This document shows positions 33,811 through 41,745 of a DNA stretch of 64,000 nucleotides, in pieces. Within the stretch, counting starts at the first letter, position 1, and every line of letters starts with the position of its first letter. The notes under the pieces are model-generated. The model worked only from the letters and a program-made list of their open reading frames with translations, was not told the DNA's origin and ran no database searches. Origin of the DNA: Geodermatophilus poikilotrophus (lineage in GTDB: Bacteria; Actinomycetota; Actinomycetes; Mycobacteriales; Geodermatophilaceae); NCBI RefSeq assembly GCF_900111455.1, contig NZ_FOIE01000003.1, positions 248,001 through 312,000 of the forward strand. Direction: 5' to 3'. The position numbers and the translations under genes are program-made.

Positions 33811-35181
33811 TCACGGCCGGATGTTCTGGTTGAGACGGAACAGGTTGCCCGGGTCCCAGGCCCGCTTGACCTCGCGCAGCCGCTCGTAGTTCGCGCCGTA
33901 GTTCTCGGCGACCTTGGCCGCGTCGTCGGCCGAGGCGAAGTTCGTGTAGCCCCCGGCCTGGGAGTGCGGCGCGATCGCGGCGTAGTAGTCCCGCACCCAG
34001 CGGGTGTTCGCCTCGTTGTCGGCCGGGTCGGGCCACATCCCGGCGATCACCGTCGCGAAGTCGGCATCCCGGTGGCCGAAGGCGGTCGCGTCGGGCGCCA
34101 CGTCGTGCACCGCCCCGTTGATCGGGTAGATGTGCACCGTCGAGTTGACCACCGGTAGGCGGGCGCCGTGCTCGACGTGCGCGGCGATCGCCTCGTCGGT
34201 GAGTTCGGTGACGAAGGCGGCCTTCCAGTAGTGCTGCAGGCCCGGTGGCACCAGCGGGTCGAAGGCGCTGTTGAGCGCCGGGTAGGGCATCGGCCCGACG
34301 TGCTCGGCCACCGGCGCCGCCACCTCGCGCAGACCGGCGATGATCCGCTCGCCCTCCTCCGCGGGGCCGTTGTAGCAGGAGACCACCGCTACGAACGGCT
34401 CACCGACCCGGGCCTCCGGCACGAACGGCAGCGGCGGGGCGATCTGCAACGCCGGGAAGCCGCCGTACTCGCGCGGCGCGTCACGGATGAACTCGCGGAA
34501 GAACGTCAGCACCGCGGGTGCGTCGGCCAGCTCGAAGAACACCGGCCCGCCGTAGATCTGGTCCACCGGCTGCAGCCGGTAGGTGAAGCGGGTGACGACG
34601 CCGAAGTTGCCCCCGCCGCCGCGCAGCGCCCAGAACAGGTCCGCGTTCTCGTCCTCGTCGGCGGTCACCACCCGGCCGTCGGCGGTCACCACCTCGGCGG
34701 CGACCAGGTTGTCGCAGGACAGGCCCGCGCCGCGGGACAGGTAGCCGATGCCGCCACCGAGGGTCAGCCCGCCGACGCCGGTGGTCGAGATGATCCCACC
34801 GGTCGTGGCCAGCCCGGAGGCGGCGGTCGCGTCGTTGAACCGGCCCCACGTCGTCCCGCCGCCCGCGGACGCCGTCCGGGCGGCCGGGTCGACGTCCACC
34901 GCCTGCATCGCCGACAGGTCCACGACGACGGCGTCGTCCGCGGTGCCGAAGCCCGGCACGGAGTGCCCGCCGCCACGGACGGCGACCGCGCGGCCGGTCT
35001 CCGTCGCGTACCGGACCGCGGCCACCACGTCGTCGGTGCCCGCGCACCGGATGATCAGGTGCGGCCGGGCGTCGATCATGGCGTTGTAGACGTGCCGCGC
35101 GTCCTCGTAGTCCGGGTCCCCGGGCCGGATGACCTGGCCCCGGATGCGGTCGGCGAGCGTGCCTGGCAGCTGCGTGGTCAT
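33811..35181 (-). CDS. Berberine-bridge-type FAD-binding oxidase, probably bicovalent flavin
   Basis: A 456-residue oxidase of the PCMH/BBE family. The FAD-binding segment VRGGGHSVPGFG carries the His that forms the 8-alpha-histidyl bond, and AGLSCDNLV carries the Cys for the 6-S-cysteinyl bond, so the flavin is probably attached at both. The C-terminal BBE motif YGANYERLREVKRAWDPGNLF is complete. Such enzymes oxidise sugars, alcohols or natural-product intermediates with O2. No signal peptide, so it is cytoplasmic. First gene of a two-gene operon with the cupin-like protein. Confidence 0.9.
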   Translation of the reverse strand: MTTQLPGTLADRIRGQVIRPGDPDYEDARHVYNAMIDARPHLIIRCAGTDDVVAAVRYATETGRAVAVRGGGHSVPGFGTADDAVVVDLSAMQAVDVDPAARTASAGGGTTWGRFNDATAASGLATTGGIISTTGVGGLTLGGGIGYLSRGAGLSCDNLVAAEVVTADGRVVTADEDENADLFWALRGGGGNFGVVTRFTYRLQPVDQIYGGPVFFELADAPAVLTFFREFIRDAPREYGGFPALQIAPPLPFVPEARVGEPFVAVVSCYNGPAEEGERIIAGLREVAAPVAEHVGPMPYPALNSAFDPLVPPGLQHYWKAAFVTELTDEAIAAHVEHGARLPVVNSTVHIYPINGAVHDVAPDATAFGHRDADFATVIAGMWPDPADNEANTRWVRDYYAAIAPHSQAGGYTNFASADDAAKVAENYGANYERLREVKRAWDPGNLFRLNQNIRP

Positions 35182-35379
35182 GGCCCCTCCAGCGGTCGTC
35201 CGGAACGGTGGACGACGCCGGCGGGGGCGCGGGGTCCGGCCGGCAGCGGGCGGCCGTCGGCCCGGGGGGCTGCGGCTGACGCTGCGGGCCCGGCGCAGCC
35301 CCCGTCGTCGCCGGCCGGGGCCGACCGTAGTGAGGCCGCACCCGCGCCGACAGGGACCATCGACCGTGGTCCGGGCGGA

Positions 35380-35763
35380 TCAGCGGTGCAGCAGCGCGAA
35401 GGTCGCCACGGCGTGCGCCACCGCCTCGCCGTCCTGCTCGACGTCGGCCTCGCAGACGGTGAGGTGCTTGCCGCGGGTGCGGACCCGGCCGGTCACGACG
35501 AGCGGTCCGGGGGTGCCCGGGCGCAGGTAGGTCACGGTGAGCTGGCTGGTGGCCGGCACCTCGCCCTCCCCGGTGGTGGTGCGCACCGCCTGGCCCATGG
35601 CGGTGTCCACCAGCGTGGCGAGCACGCCGCCGTGCAGCGTGCCCGCCGGGTTCAGGTGCTCCTCGCGCACCTCGAAGGCGATCCGCGCGCCGCCGTCGTC
35701 GGCGTCCTCCACCTGGGCGCCGATCCGCTGTGCGAAGCCCCCGGGGCCCGTCTGCTCGCTCAT
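35380..35763 (-). CDS. PaaI-family hotdog thioesterase
   Basis: A 127-residue hotdog-fold protein. The family signature reads NPAGTLHGGVLATLVDTAMGQAV, where HGG binds the thioester and Asp in VDTA is catalytic, followed by SQLTVTYLRPG. It should hydrolyse an aryl- or acyl-CoA thioester. It diverges from the maleylpyruvate-isomerase-like gene, with no phenylacetate genes nearby, so the substrate is open. ATG start. Confidence 0.85.
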   Translation of the reverse strand: MSEQTGPGGFAQRIGAQVEDADDGGARIAFEVREEHLNPAGTLHGGVLATLVDTAMGQAVRTTTGEGEVPATSQLTVTYLRPGTPGPLVVTGRVRTRGKHLTVCEADVEQDGEAVAHAVATFALLHR

Positions 35764-35885
35764 GTCGCGGCGCTACCCGCGGGGACGCCGTCCGACGCAC
35801 CGGCCGGGTCGTGCCGGAGGCTCCGGCCGCTTAGCGTCGGGGCGTCACCGCCGGCCGGCGCCGGCGCCGTCCGGAGGGAGCAGGC

Positions 35886-36578
35886 GTGACCGCACCGCAG
35901 GAGACGCTGGACCGGTGGGCCGACGGCGAGCGGCTGTTCGCCACGGCGCTCGGCCGGCTCACCGACGAGGAGTTCGACCGGCCCTCGCTGTGCCCGGGGT
36001 GGGACCGGCGGCACGTGGTGGCCCACGTCGTCCGCAACGCCGACGCGCTGGGCAACCTGCTGACCTGGGCGCGCACCGGCGAGGAGACGCCGATGTACCC
36101 CTCGCGGGAGGCCCGGGAGGCCGGCATCACCGAGACCGCCGCGCTGGAGGCGGCGCGGTTGCGCACCGAGCACGTCGCCGCGGCCGCCCGGTTCGCCGAC
36201 GCCGTGCGCGGGCTCCCCGGGGCGGCGTGGTCGGCGACGGTGCGCACCATGCAGGGCCGGGAGGTGCCCGCCTCGGAGGTGCCGTGGATGCGCTGCGTCG
36301 AGGTGGTCGTGCACGCCGTCGACCTCGACGCCGGTGTGGGTTTCGCCGACGTCGCCGAGGAGGTCCAGGCGGCGATCTGCGAGCAGGTCCTCGGCGCGTG
36401 GGCGCGGCGCGGCGAGACACCGGACGTCGTCGTCTTCGCCGGCGACCGGGAGTGGGGGAGCGGCGCGGTGGCCGTCTCCGGGCCGCTGCCGGCGGTCACC
36501 GGCTGGCTCACCGGGCGCAGCCGGGGGGAGGAGCTGACGGCGGACGGCGACCTGCCGGAGCTGCCGCGCTGGCTCTGA
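35886..36578 (+). CDS. Maleylpyruvate isomerase-family mycothiol-dependent protein
   Basis: A 230-residue DinB-like four-helix-bundle protein of the MDMPI family. Its N-terminal signature SLCPGWDRRHVVAHVVRNAD contains metal-ligand His residues, and the third comes from CVEVVVHAVDLDAG. Actinobacteria code many of these, using mycothiol or similar thiols for transfer or isomerisation. Substrate cannot be deduced. GTG start with GGAGGGAGC upstream. Confidence 0.82.
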   Translation: MTAPQETLDRWADGERLFATALGRLTDEEFDRPSLCPGWDRRHVVAHVVRNADALGNLLTWARTGEETPMYPSREAREAGITETAALEAARLRTEHVAAAARFADAVRGLPGAAWSATVRTMQGREVPASEVPWMRCVEVVVHAVDLDAGVGFADVAEEVQAAICEQVLGAWARRGETPDVVVFAGDREWGSGAVAVSGPLPAVTGWLTGRSRGEELTADGDLPELPRWL

Positions 36579-36705
36579 CGGGCCGTTTCCCGGAAGATCC
36601 CCCGACCGTGTCGATCCGGGTCGTGCCCGTTCGACGTGGAGGTGGGGGACGGTGGACCGCCGGCCGACCGGGCCGCGACCGCCCCCACCCGAGGAGGGAC
36701 CCGAG

Positions 36706-37131
36706 ATGCGTTTCATGGTGATCGTCAAGGCCGACCAGGACACCGAGAACGGCGCGATGCCGACCGAGCAGGAGCTCGCCGAGATGGGCGCCTACAACGA
36801 GGAGCTGGTCCGGGCCGGCGTCATGCTCGCCGGAGAGGGCCTGCACCCCAGCTCCCGCGGCTTCCGGGTCCGCTACGACGCCGACGGCGGGAGCACCGTG
36901 GTCGACGGCCCGTTCGCCGAGACCAAGGAGCTGATCGCCGGCTTCTGGATCCTCCAGGTCAGCTCGCGCGAGGAGGTCGAGCAGTGGGTGCGGCGGGCGC
37001 CGTTCCGCGGGAGCGAGGTCGAGGTCCGGCAGGTCTTCGAGACCGACGACTTCGGCGACGCGATGACCCCCGAGCTGCGCGAGCAGGAGGACCGGATGCG
37101 GGCCACCGTCGAGCAGCAGCACGGCTCCTGA
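36706..37131 (+). CDS. YCII-related DGPF-motif protein (ECF42 partner)
   Basis: A 141-residue YCII-like (DGPF) protein. The naming motif is present in STVVDGPFAETKELIAGFWI, with the family start MRFMVIVKAD. DGPF proteins are the hallmark gene neighbours of ECF42 sigma factors, and one follows 16 bp downstream here. Their activity is unknown, though YCII relatives are ferredoxin-like-fold enzymes. The ATG has GGAGGGACC upstream. Confidence 0.88.
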   Translation: MRFMVIVKADQDTENGAMPTEQELAEMGAYNEELVRAGVMLAGEGLHPSSRGFRVRYDADGGSTVVDGPFAETKELIAGFWILQVSSREEVEQWVRRAPFRGSEVEVRQVFETDDFGDAMTPELREQEDRMRATVEQQHGS

Positions 37132-37147
37132 CGGCGGGCGGGCGGCG

Positions 37148-38404
37148 GTGAGCAGCGGGACGACGCACCGGGTCGTCGAGGCCGTGTGGCGGATCGAGTC
37201 CGCCAAGCTCGTCGCCGCCCTCGCCCGGGTCACCGGGGACGTCGGCCTGGCCGAGGAGCTGGCCCAGGACGCGCTGGTGGCGGCGCTGGAGCGGTGGCCG
37301 GAGACGGGCGTCCCCGACAAGCCGGCGGCCTGGCTGATGGCCACCGCCAAGCACCGGGCGGTCGACGTCTTCCGGCGCGCCGAGCGGCTGGAGCGCAAGA
37401 CCGCCCTGCTGGGCCGCGAGCTGGTCGAGGCCGAGGAGCCCGACTGGGCCGCGGCGCTGGACGAGGTGGTCGAGGACGACCTGCTCCGGCTGGTGTTCAC
37501 CGCCTGCCACCCGGTGCTCTCCCGCGAGGCCCGGGTGGCGCTGACCCTCCGGCTGCTCGGCGGGCTGACCACCGCCGAGATCGCCCGCGCCTTCCTCGTC
37601 CCGGAGTCGACCGTCGCCCAGCGGATCGTCCGCGCCAAGCGCACCCTCGCCGCGGCGCAGGTGCCCTTCGAGCTGCCCACCGCCGCCGACCTCCCGGGCC
37701 GGCTCGCCTCCGTGCTCGAGGTCGTCTACCTGGTCTTCAACGAGGGCTACGCGGCGACCGCCGGCCGGGACTGGACCCGGCCGGAGCTGTGCTCGGAGGC
37801 GCTGCGCCTCGGCCGAGTCCTCGCCGAGCTGACGCCGCGGGAGCCGGAGGTGCACGGCCTGGTTGCCCTGATGGAGCTGCAGGCCTCCCGGATCCGGGCC
37901 CGCACCGGTCCGGACGGCGCCCCGGTCCTGCTGCTCGACCAGGACCGCGCCCGCTGGGACCACGTCCTCGTCGGCCGCGGGCTGGCCGCGCTGCGCCGGG
38001 CCGAGGAGACCGGCGCGGGCCTCGGGCCCTACGGGCTGCAGGCCGCGATCGCCGCCTGCCACGCCCGCGCGCGCACGGCGGAGGAGACCGACTGGCTGCG
38101 CATCGCCGCCCTCTACGAGGCACTGGCCGAGCTCGCGCCGTCCCCGGTCGTCGAGCTCAACCGCGCGGTCGCCGTCTCCCGGGCCTACGGCCCGGCCGCC
38201 GGCCTGGCGATCGTCGACGCGCTGACCGCCGTCCCCGCGTTGCGCGGCTACCACCTGCTGCCCGCCGCCCGCGGTGACCTGCTGCTGCAGCTCGGCCGGA
38301 CGGCGGAGGCGCGGGCGGAGTTCGAGCAGGCCGCCGGCCTCACCCGCAACGAGCGCGAGCGCACCCTGCTGCTCGACCGTGCGGCCGGGTGCCTGCCCGG
38401 GTGA
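37148..38404 (+). CDS. ECF42-type sigma factor with C-terminal TPR-like extension
   Basis: A 418-residue ECF sigma factor. Sigma region 2 is at about 12-80 (ELAQDALVAALERWPE, AWLMATAKHRAVD), and region 4 at about 115-165 (LRLLGGLTTAEIARAFLVPE, AQRIVRAKR). The long extension (about 175-418) starts with LVFNEGYAATAGRDW and has TPR-like helices, as in the ECF42 group. In that group the extension is needed for activity and no anti-sigma factor is coded, which fits. Cotranscribed with the DGPF protein. Confidence 0.9.
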   Translation: MSSGTTHRVVEAVWRIESAKLVAALARVTGDVGLAEELAQDALVAALERWPETGVPDKPAAWLMATAKHRAVDVFRRAERLERKTALLGRELVEAEEPDWAAALDEVVEDDLLRLVFTACHPVLSREARVALTLRLLGGLTTAEIARAFLVPESTVAQRIVRAKRTLAAAQVPFELPTAADLPGRLASVLEVVYLVFNEGYAATAGRDWTRPELCSEALRLGRVLAELTPREPEVHGLVALMELQASRIRARTGPDGAPVLLLDQDRARWDHVLVGRGLAALRRAEETGAGLGPYGLQAAIAACHARARTAEETDWLRIAALYEALAELAPSPVVELNRAVAVSRAYGPAAGLAIVDALTAVPALRGYHLLPAARGDLLLQLGRTAEARAEFEQAAGLTRNERERTLLLDRAAGCLPG

Positions 38405-38509
38405 GGATCGAGGAGTCGCTGCAGTCGGTCTGACGGCAGGCGGCCCGCTCCGGTGGGTGGTTGCCCGCCCACGGGTGGTTACCGGACCTCGCGGTCTCGT
38501 ACAGTGACG

Positions 38510-38538
38510 GTGTCCGGCGTCACGGGGGCGCCGGACAC
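38510..38538. terminator. Hairpin between the ECF42 and rhodopsin genes
   Basis: GTGTCCGGCG (38510-38519) pairs perfectly with CGCCGGACAC (38529-38538) around a 9-base loop. It lies about 100 bp after the sigma-factor stop and 90 bp before the rhodopsin start, so it could be a terminator or part of the rhodopsin leader. Confidence 0.55.
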
Positions 38539-38629
38539 CCTCACGTCGCAGCCGATCGTCCGGTTGCCCGGCGCGGTCGGCCGGGTACCGGGGGCGGGCT
38601 CGCCCGCCCCCTAGCCTCCGGAGTGGTCC

Positions 38630-39607
38630 GTGGACCCGACCGACCCGCCCGTGCCCGAACTGCAGACCATGCCGCTGGGCCTCTACGACGTGGTGCAGTT
38701 CGCCATCCTCGGCGCGGGCTTCGCGCTGCTGGCCTACTTCCTGTACTCGCTGACCAGCCGCGACGAGGTGTCGGCCCGGTACCGGCCCTCGTCGTACGCC
38801 GCCCTCTGCCTGGCCGCGGTCGCGACGGTGGCCTACCTGCTCCTCTACCTCGACTGGGACAGCGGCTTCCGGCTCGAGGACGGCGTGTACGTGCCGAACG
38901 AGGAGGCGCGGACCACGGAGGGCACCCGCTACATCGACTGGTCGATCACGGTGCCGCTGCTGACCGTCGAGCTGCTGGCCGTCTGCTCGGTCACCGGGGC
39001 CGCGGCACGCCGGCTGCGCTCCAGCACCATGGCCGCGGCCTTCCTGATGATCGTCACCGGCTACCTGGGCGCGCAGGTGCTCGACCAGGGGCGCGACCGG
39101 CTCGCCCTGGTCGTGTGGGGGCTGATCAGCACCGCGTTCTTCGCCTACCTGTACGTGGCGCTCATCGGCGCGGTGCGCCGGTCGCTGCCGACGATGGGTC
39201 CCGAGGCAGCCGTGAGCCTCCGGAACGCCACGATCGTGCTGCTCAGCAGCTTCGGCGTCTACCCGCTGGTCTACGCGGTCCCCGTCTTCGCCGACGTCAC
39301 CCCCGCGTGGTTCACCGCCATGCAGGTCGGCTACTCCGCGGCCGACGTCGTGGCCAAGATCGGCTTCGGGGTCCTCGTGCACAAGGTCGCCAAGCTGCGC
39401 ACCGCCGAGGACGTCGTGGCCGGGGTCGACACGCACCCCGAACCGGTGTGGTCGAGCAACGCGCACAAGAGCGACGGCGTGCTGCCCGAGGTCGGGCGGA
39501 TCGCCCCGGCCCTGCTCGACCGGCTCGGCACCTCCCGGGGACCCGAGCTCCTCCGCCGGCCCGACGCGGCTCCGAGCGCAGCCGGCCGCCGCCGCGAGGA
39601 CACCTGA
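38630..39607 (+). CDS. Microbial (type I) rhodopsin, proton-pump-like DTE motif
   Basis: A 325-residue seven-helix retinal protein. Helix C reads RYIDWSITVPLLTVE, giving D103, T107 and E114 at the proton acceptor, Thr and donor positions (DTE, as in proteorhodopsin-type outward proton pumps). Helix G has YSAADVVAKIGFG with D239 and the retinal-binding Lys K243. Leu111 at the spectral-tuning position suggests green absorption. Odd points: a long B-C loop (about 76-99), Phe208 and Tyr215 in helix F where bacteriorhodopsin has two Trp, and a 65-residue polar C-terminal tail. GTG start with GGAG upstream. No retinal-synthesis genes are in the window. Palindrome copy D follows. Confidence 0.9.
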   Translation: MDPTDPPVPELQTMPLGLYDVVQFAILGAGFALLAYFLYSLTSRDEVSARYRPSSYAALCLAAVATVAYLLLYLDWDSGFRLEDGVYVPNEEARTTEGTRYIDWSITVPLLTVELLAVCSVTGAAARRLRSSTMAAAFLMIVTGYLGAQVLDQGRDRLALVVWGLISTAFFAYLYVALIGAVRRSLPTMGPEAAVSLRNATIVLLSSFGVYPLVYAVPVFADVTPAWFTAMQVGYSAADVVAKIGFGVLVHKVAKLRTAEDVVAGVDTHPEPVWSSNAHKSDGVLPEVGRIAPALLDRLGTSRGPELLRRPDAAPSAAGRRREDT

Positions 39608-39629
39608 CGGAGGACCTGCTGCCACCGTA

Positions 39630-39686
39630 GAAGGACCCCGTTCTCCCCACCCCTCGCAAGCTCGGGGCGGTGCCCGGGACGGGGCC
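39630..39686 (+). repeat. Dispersed structured palindrome, copy D
   Basis: GGA-CCCCGTTC pairs with GGACGGGG-CC (one G-T wobble) around CACCCCTCGCAAGCTCGGGGCGG. It sits 22 bp after the rhodopsin stop, in the plus orientation, and is probably the terminator of that gene. Only about 340 bp separate it from copy E. Confidence 0.8.
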
Positions 39687-39737
39687 GCGGCGGCACCGAG
39701 CAGGAGGCCGACACAGGTGCCCCAGGCGGCGGAGCCC

Positions 39738-40559
39738 TCAGGGGAGCCGGGCCAGCAGCGCCCGGGCGAACGACTCGGCCGCCGGGTCGACCGGTCCGTG
39801 CGCCGCGGCCCGCAGCCAGCCCGCCAGCGGCGCGGCCAGTGCGGGGGACAGCGCCGCGATCCACGCACCGGTCCCCGCCCGCGCCTCGGCCACGTGCTCG
39901 GTGTCGCCGTCCGGGGAGTGCGCGACCACCTCGGGACGGGTCGCCAGCAGACCCCCGGCCCGCCAGTCGCCGGGCGTCGTCCGGGCGGCGAGGGCCTCCA
40001 GCCGGTCGGCCGCCGTCCGCAGCAGGAGAAGGACCCCGTCCTCCTCACCGCTCGCAGGCTCGCGGCGAGCCTCTGGACGGGGCCGCCACGGTGAGGCAGG
40101 CGGGTCCCCGGCCGTCGGCTCGCGACGCATCGGGACGTGCGGGATGCCGTCCTCGACGTAGCCGGGGCCGCTGCGGCGGAACCGGAACCGCTCGTACCAG
40201 CCCTCCAGGTGCGCCTGCGCGCCCAGCGTGATCGGGACGCCGTCGCACAGCGCGATCCCGGCCTCGATCAGCCGGGCCGCCAGTCCCTGGCCGCGGTGCC
40301 CGGCCGCGGTCGCGACCCGGCCGATGGCGCGGGTGCCGCCGTCGTCGAGCACGCGGATCGTGGCGGCGGCGCCGCCCTCGCCGTCCTCGAACCACAGGTG
40401 CACCGTGGCCGGCTCGAGGTCCCGGCCGTCCAGCTCCGGGTAGGCGCACCGCTGCTCGGCGACGAAGACGTCGACCCGCAGCCGGCACAGCCCGTAGACC
40501 TCGGTGCCGGTGAGCTCGGCGAAGCGGGCCGTGCGCATGCGGAGCGGTGCAGCGGTCAT
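39738..40559 (-). CDS. Chimeric GNAT acetyltransferase fused through a repeat element to an unknown domain
   Basis: A 273-residue open frame made of three parts. Residues 1 to about 150 are an ElaA-like GNAT acetyltransferase (VDVFVAEQRCAYPELDGRD, acetyl-CoA loop GHRGQGLAARLIE, closing EDGIPHVPMRREP). Residues about 159-178 are coded by palindrome copy E (EARREPASGEEDGVLLLL). The rest (AADRLEALAARTTPGDWRAG, EVVAHSPDGDTEHVAEAR) looks like a separate small actinobacterial protein of unknown function that has lost its start. GNAT relatives normally end near 150, so the fusion seems to result from repeat insertion or rearrangement. Either half could be non-functional. Confidence 0.75.
   Translation of the reverse strand: MTAAPLRMRTARFAELTGTEVYGLCRLRVDVFVAEQRCAYPELDGRDLEPATVHLWFEDGEGGAAATIRVLDDGGTRAIGRVATAAGHRGQGLAARLIEAGIALCDGVPITLGAQAHLEGWYERFRFRRSGPGYVEDGIPHVPMRREPTAGDPPASPWRPRPEARREPASGEEDGVLLLLRTAADRLEALAARTTPGDWRAGGLLATRPEVVAHSPDGDTEHVAEARAGTGAWIAALSPALAAPLAGWLRAAAHGPVDPAAESFARALLARLP
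40028..40084 (+). repeat. Dispersed structured palindrome, copy E, inside a coding frame
   Basis: A nearly exact match to copy A: GGA-CCCCGTCC pairs with GGACGGGG-CC, core CACCGCTCGCAGGCTCGCGGCGAG. It lies within the open frame of the GNAT chimera on the opposite strand and is read through without a stop, adding about 19 residues between the two domains. Confidence 0.85.
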
Positions 40560-40619
40560 GCGGGAGTTGTAGCCGATCGGTCCTGTCCGCCCCGCCGCGA
40601 CCCGTGGTACACCTTCAAG

Positions 40620-40638
40620 TCAGGTGTGCCTAACCTGT
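40620..40638. promoter_or_regulatory. IdeR/DtxR-type iron box before the Fbp operon
   Basis: TCAGGTGTGCCTAACCTGT has the geometry of the IdeR/DmdR box (TTAGGTTAGGCTAACCTAA): arms CAGGT and ACCTG with a 7-base centre, 13 of 19 positions identical. It lies about 75 bp before the fbpA start, so iron-bound IdeR would repress the iron transporter when iron is sufficient. Confidence 0.75.
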
Positions 40639-40713
40639 CTTCCGGAGGACGCCGCCTCACGGGGCGGTCCCGCCGGGCACGGGGTCCGGCGATCCGTCGG
40701 CGAGGAGGCCCAC

Positions 40714-41745
40714 GTGCTCGGAGGAACCAGGCTCGGGCGGAGCACCGCCGCCGCGCTCACCGCCCTGGTGGCGGCCGGGGCGCTCGCCGGCTGCGGCGGG
40801 GACGACGCGGAGGCCGCGGAGACGCTGACGGTCTACAGCGCCCAGCACGAGAGCCTGGTGCGCACGATGCTCGAGGGCTTCACCGAGGAGACCGGCATCG
40901 CGCTGGAGTTCCGCGACGCCAACGACGCCGAGCTGGCCAACCAGATCGTGCAGGAGGGCGAGGCCAGCCCGGCCGACGTCTTCCTCACCGAGAACAGCCC
41001 GTCGATCGACGTCCTCGACCGCGAGGGCCTGCTGGCCCCGCTGGACCCGGCCACGCTGGACCAGGTCGGCGAGCAGTTCCGGCCCTCCTCGGGCAACTGG
41101 ACCGGCTTCGCCGCCCGCTCCACCGTGCTGGTCCACAACCCCGCGCAGCTGCCCGCCGACCAGCTGCCGGCGTCGATCCTCGACCTCGCGAACCCGGAGT
41201 GGCAGGGCCGGATCGGCATCGCCGCGGGCGGCGCGGACTTCCAGGCGATCGTCGCCGGGGTCCTGGCGCTGCGCGGCGAGGAGGCGACCCGGGCCTGGCT
41301 GGAGGGCCTGCAGCGCAACGCCAACGTGTACCCGAGCAACAGCGCGGTGATGGTCGCCGCCGACGAGGGCGAGATCGACGCCGGCGTCATGTACCACTAC
41401 TACTTCTACCGGGACCGCGCCGAGAACGGCCTGAAGAGCGACGACGCCGAGCTGCACTTCTTCCGCAACTCCGACCCGGGCGCCTTCCTCAGCATCTCCG
41501 GCGCCGGTGTCCTGGCCTCGTCCGACCAGCCCGAGCAGGCCCAGCGGCTGGTCGCCTACCTGACCTCGCCGCCGGCGCAGCAGCGGCTGGCCGAGAGCAC
41601 GGCGCTGGAGTACGCCGTCGGCAACGACGTCCCCTCCGCGGAGGCGCTGCCGCCGCTGGCGGAGCTGCAGGCGCCGCAGGTCGACCCGGGCTCCCTCGAC
41701 CAGCAGCGGGTCACCGAGCTGATGCAGGACGTGGGGCTGCTCTGA
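40714..41745 (+). CDS. fbpA: Iron(III) ABC transporter substrate-binding lipoprotein
   Basis: A 343-residue lipoprotein: signal sequence with lipobox LAGC about 25 residues in, then a periplasmic-binding-type fold. FbpA/FutA traits are LTVYSAQHESLVRTML at the start, ADVFLTENSPSIDVLDREGL, MYHYYFYRDRA with the tyrosines that coordinate Fe3+, and LEYAVGNDVPS. The GTG at 40714 has GGAGG upstream. It is the first gene of an fbpABC-like operon, with an iron box in front. Confidence 0.9.
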   Translation: MLGGTRLGRSTAAALTALVAAGALAGCGGDDAEAAETLTVYSAQHESLVRTMLEGFTEETGIALEFRDANDAELANQIVQEGEASPADVFLTENSPSIDVLDREGLLAPLDPATLDQVGEQFRPSSGNWTGFAARSTVLVHNPAQLPADQLPASILDLANPEWQGRIGIAAGGADFQAIVAGVLALRGEEATRAWLEGLQRNANVYPSNSAVMVAADEGEIDAGVMYHYYFYRDRAENGLKSDDAELHFFRNSDPGAFLSISGAGVLASSDQPEQAQRLVAYLTSPPAQQRLAESTALEYAVGNDVPSAEALPPLAELQAPQVDPGSLDQQRVTELMQDVGLL

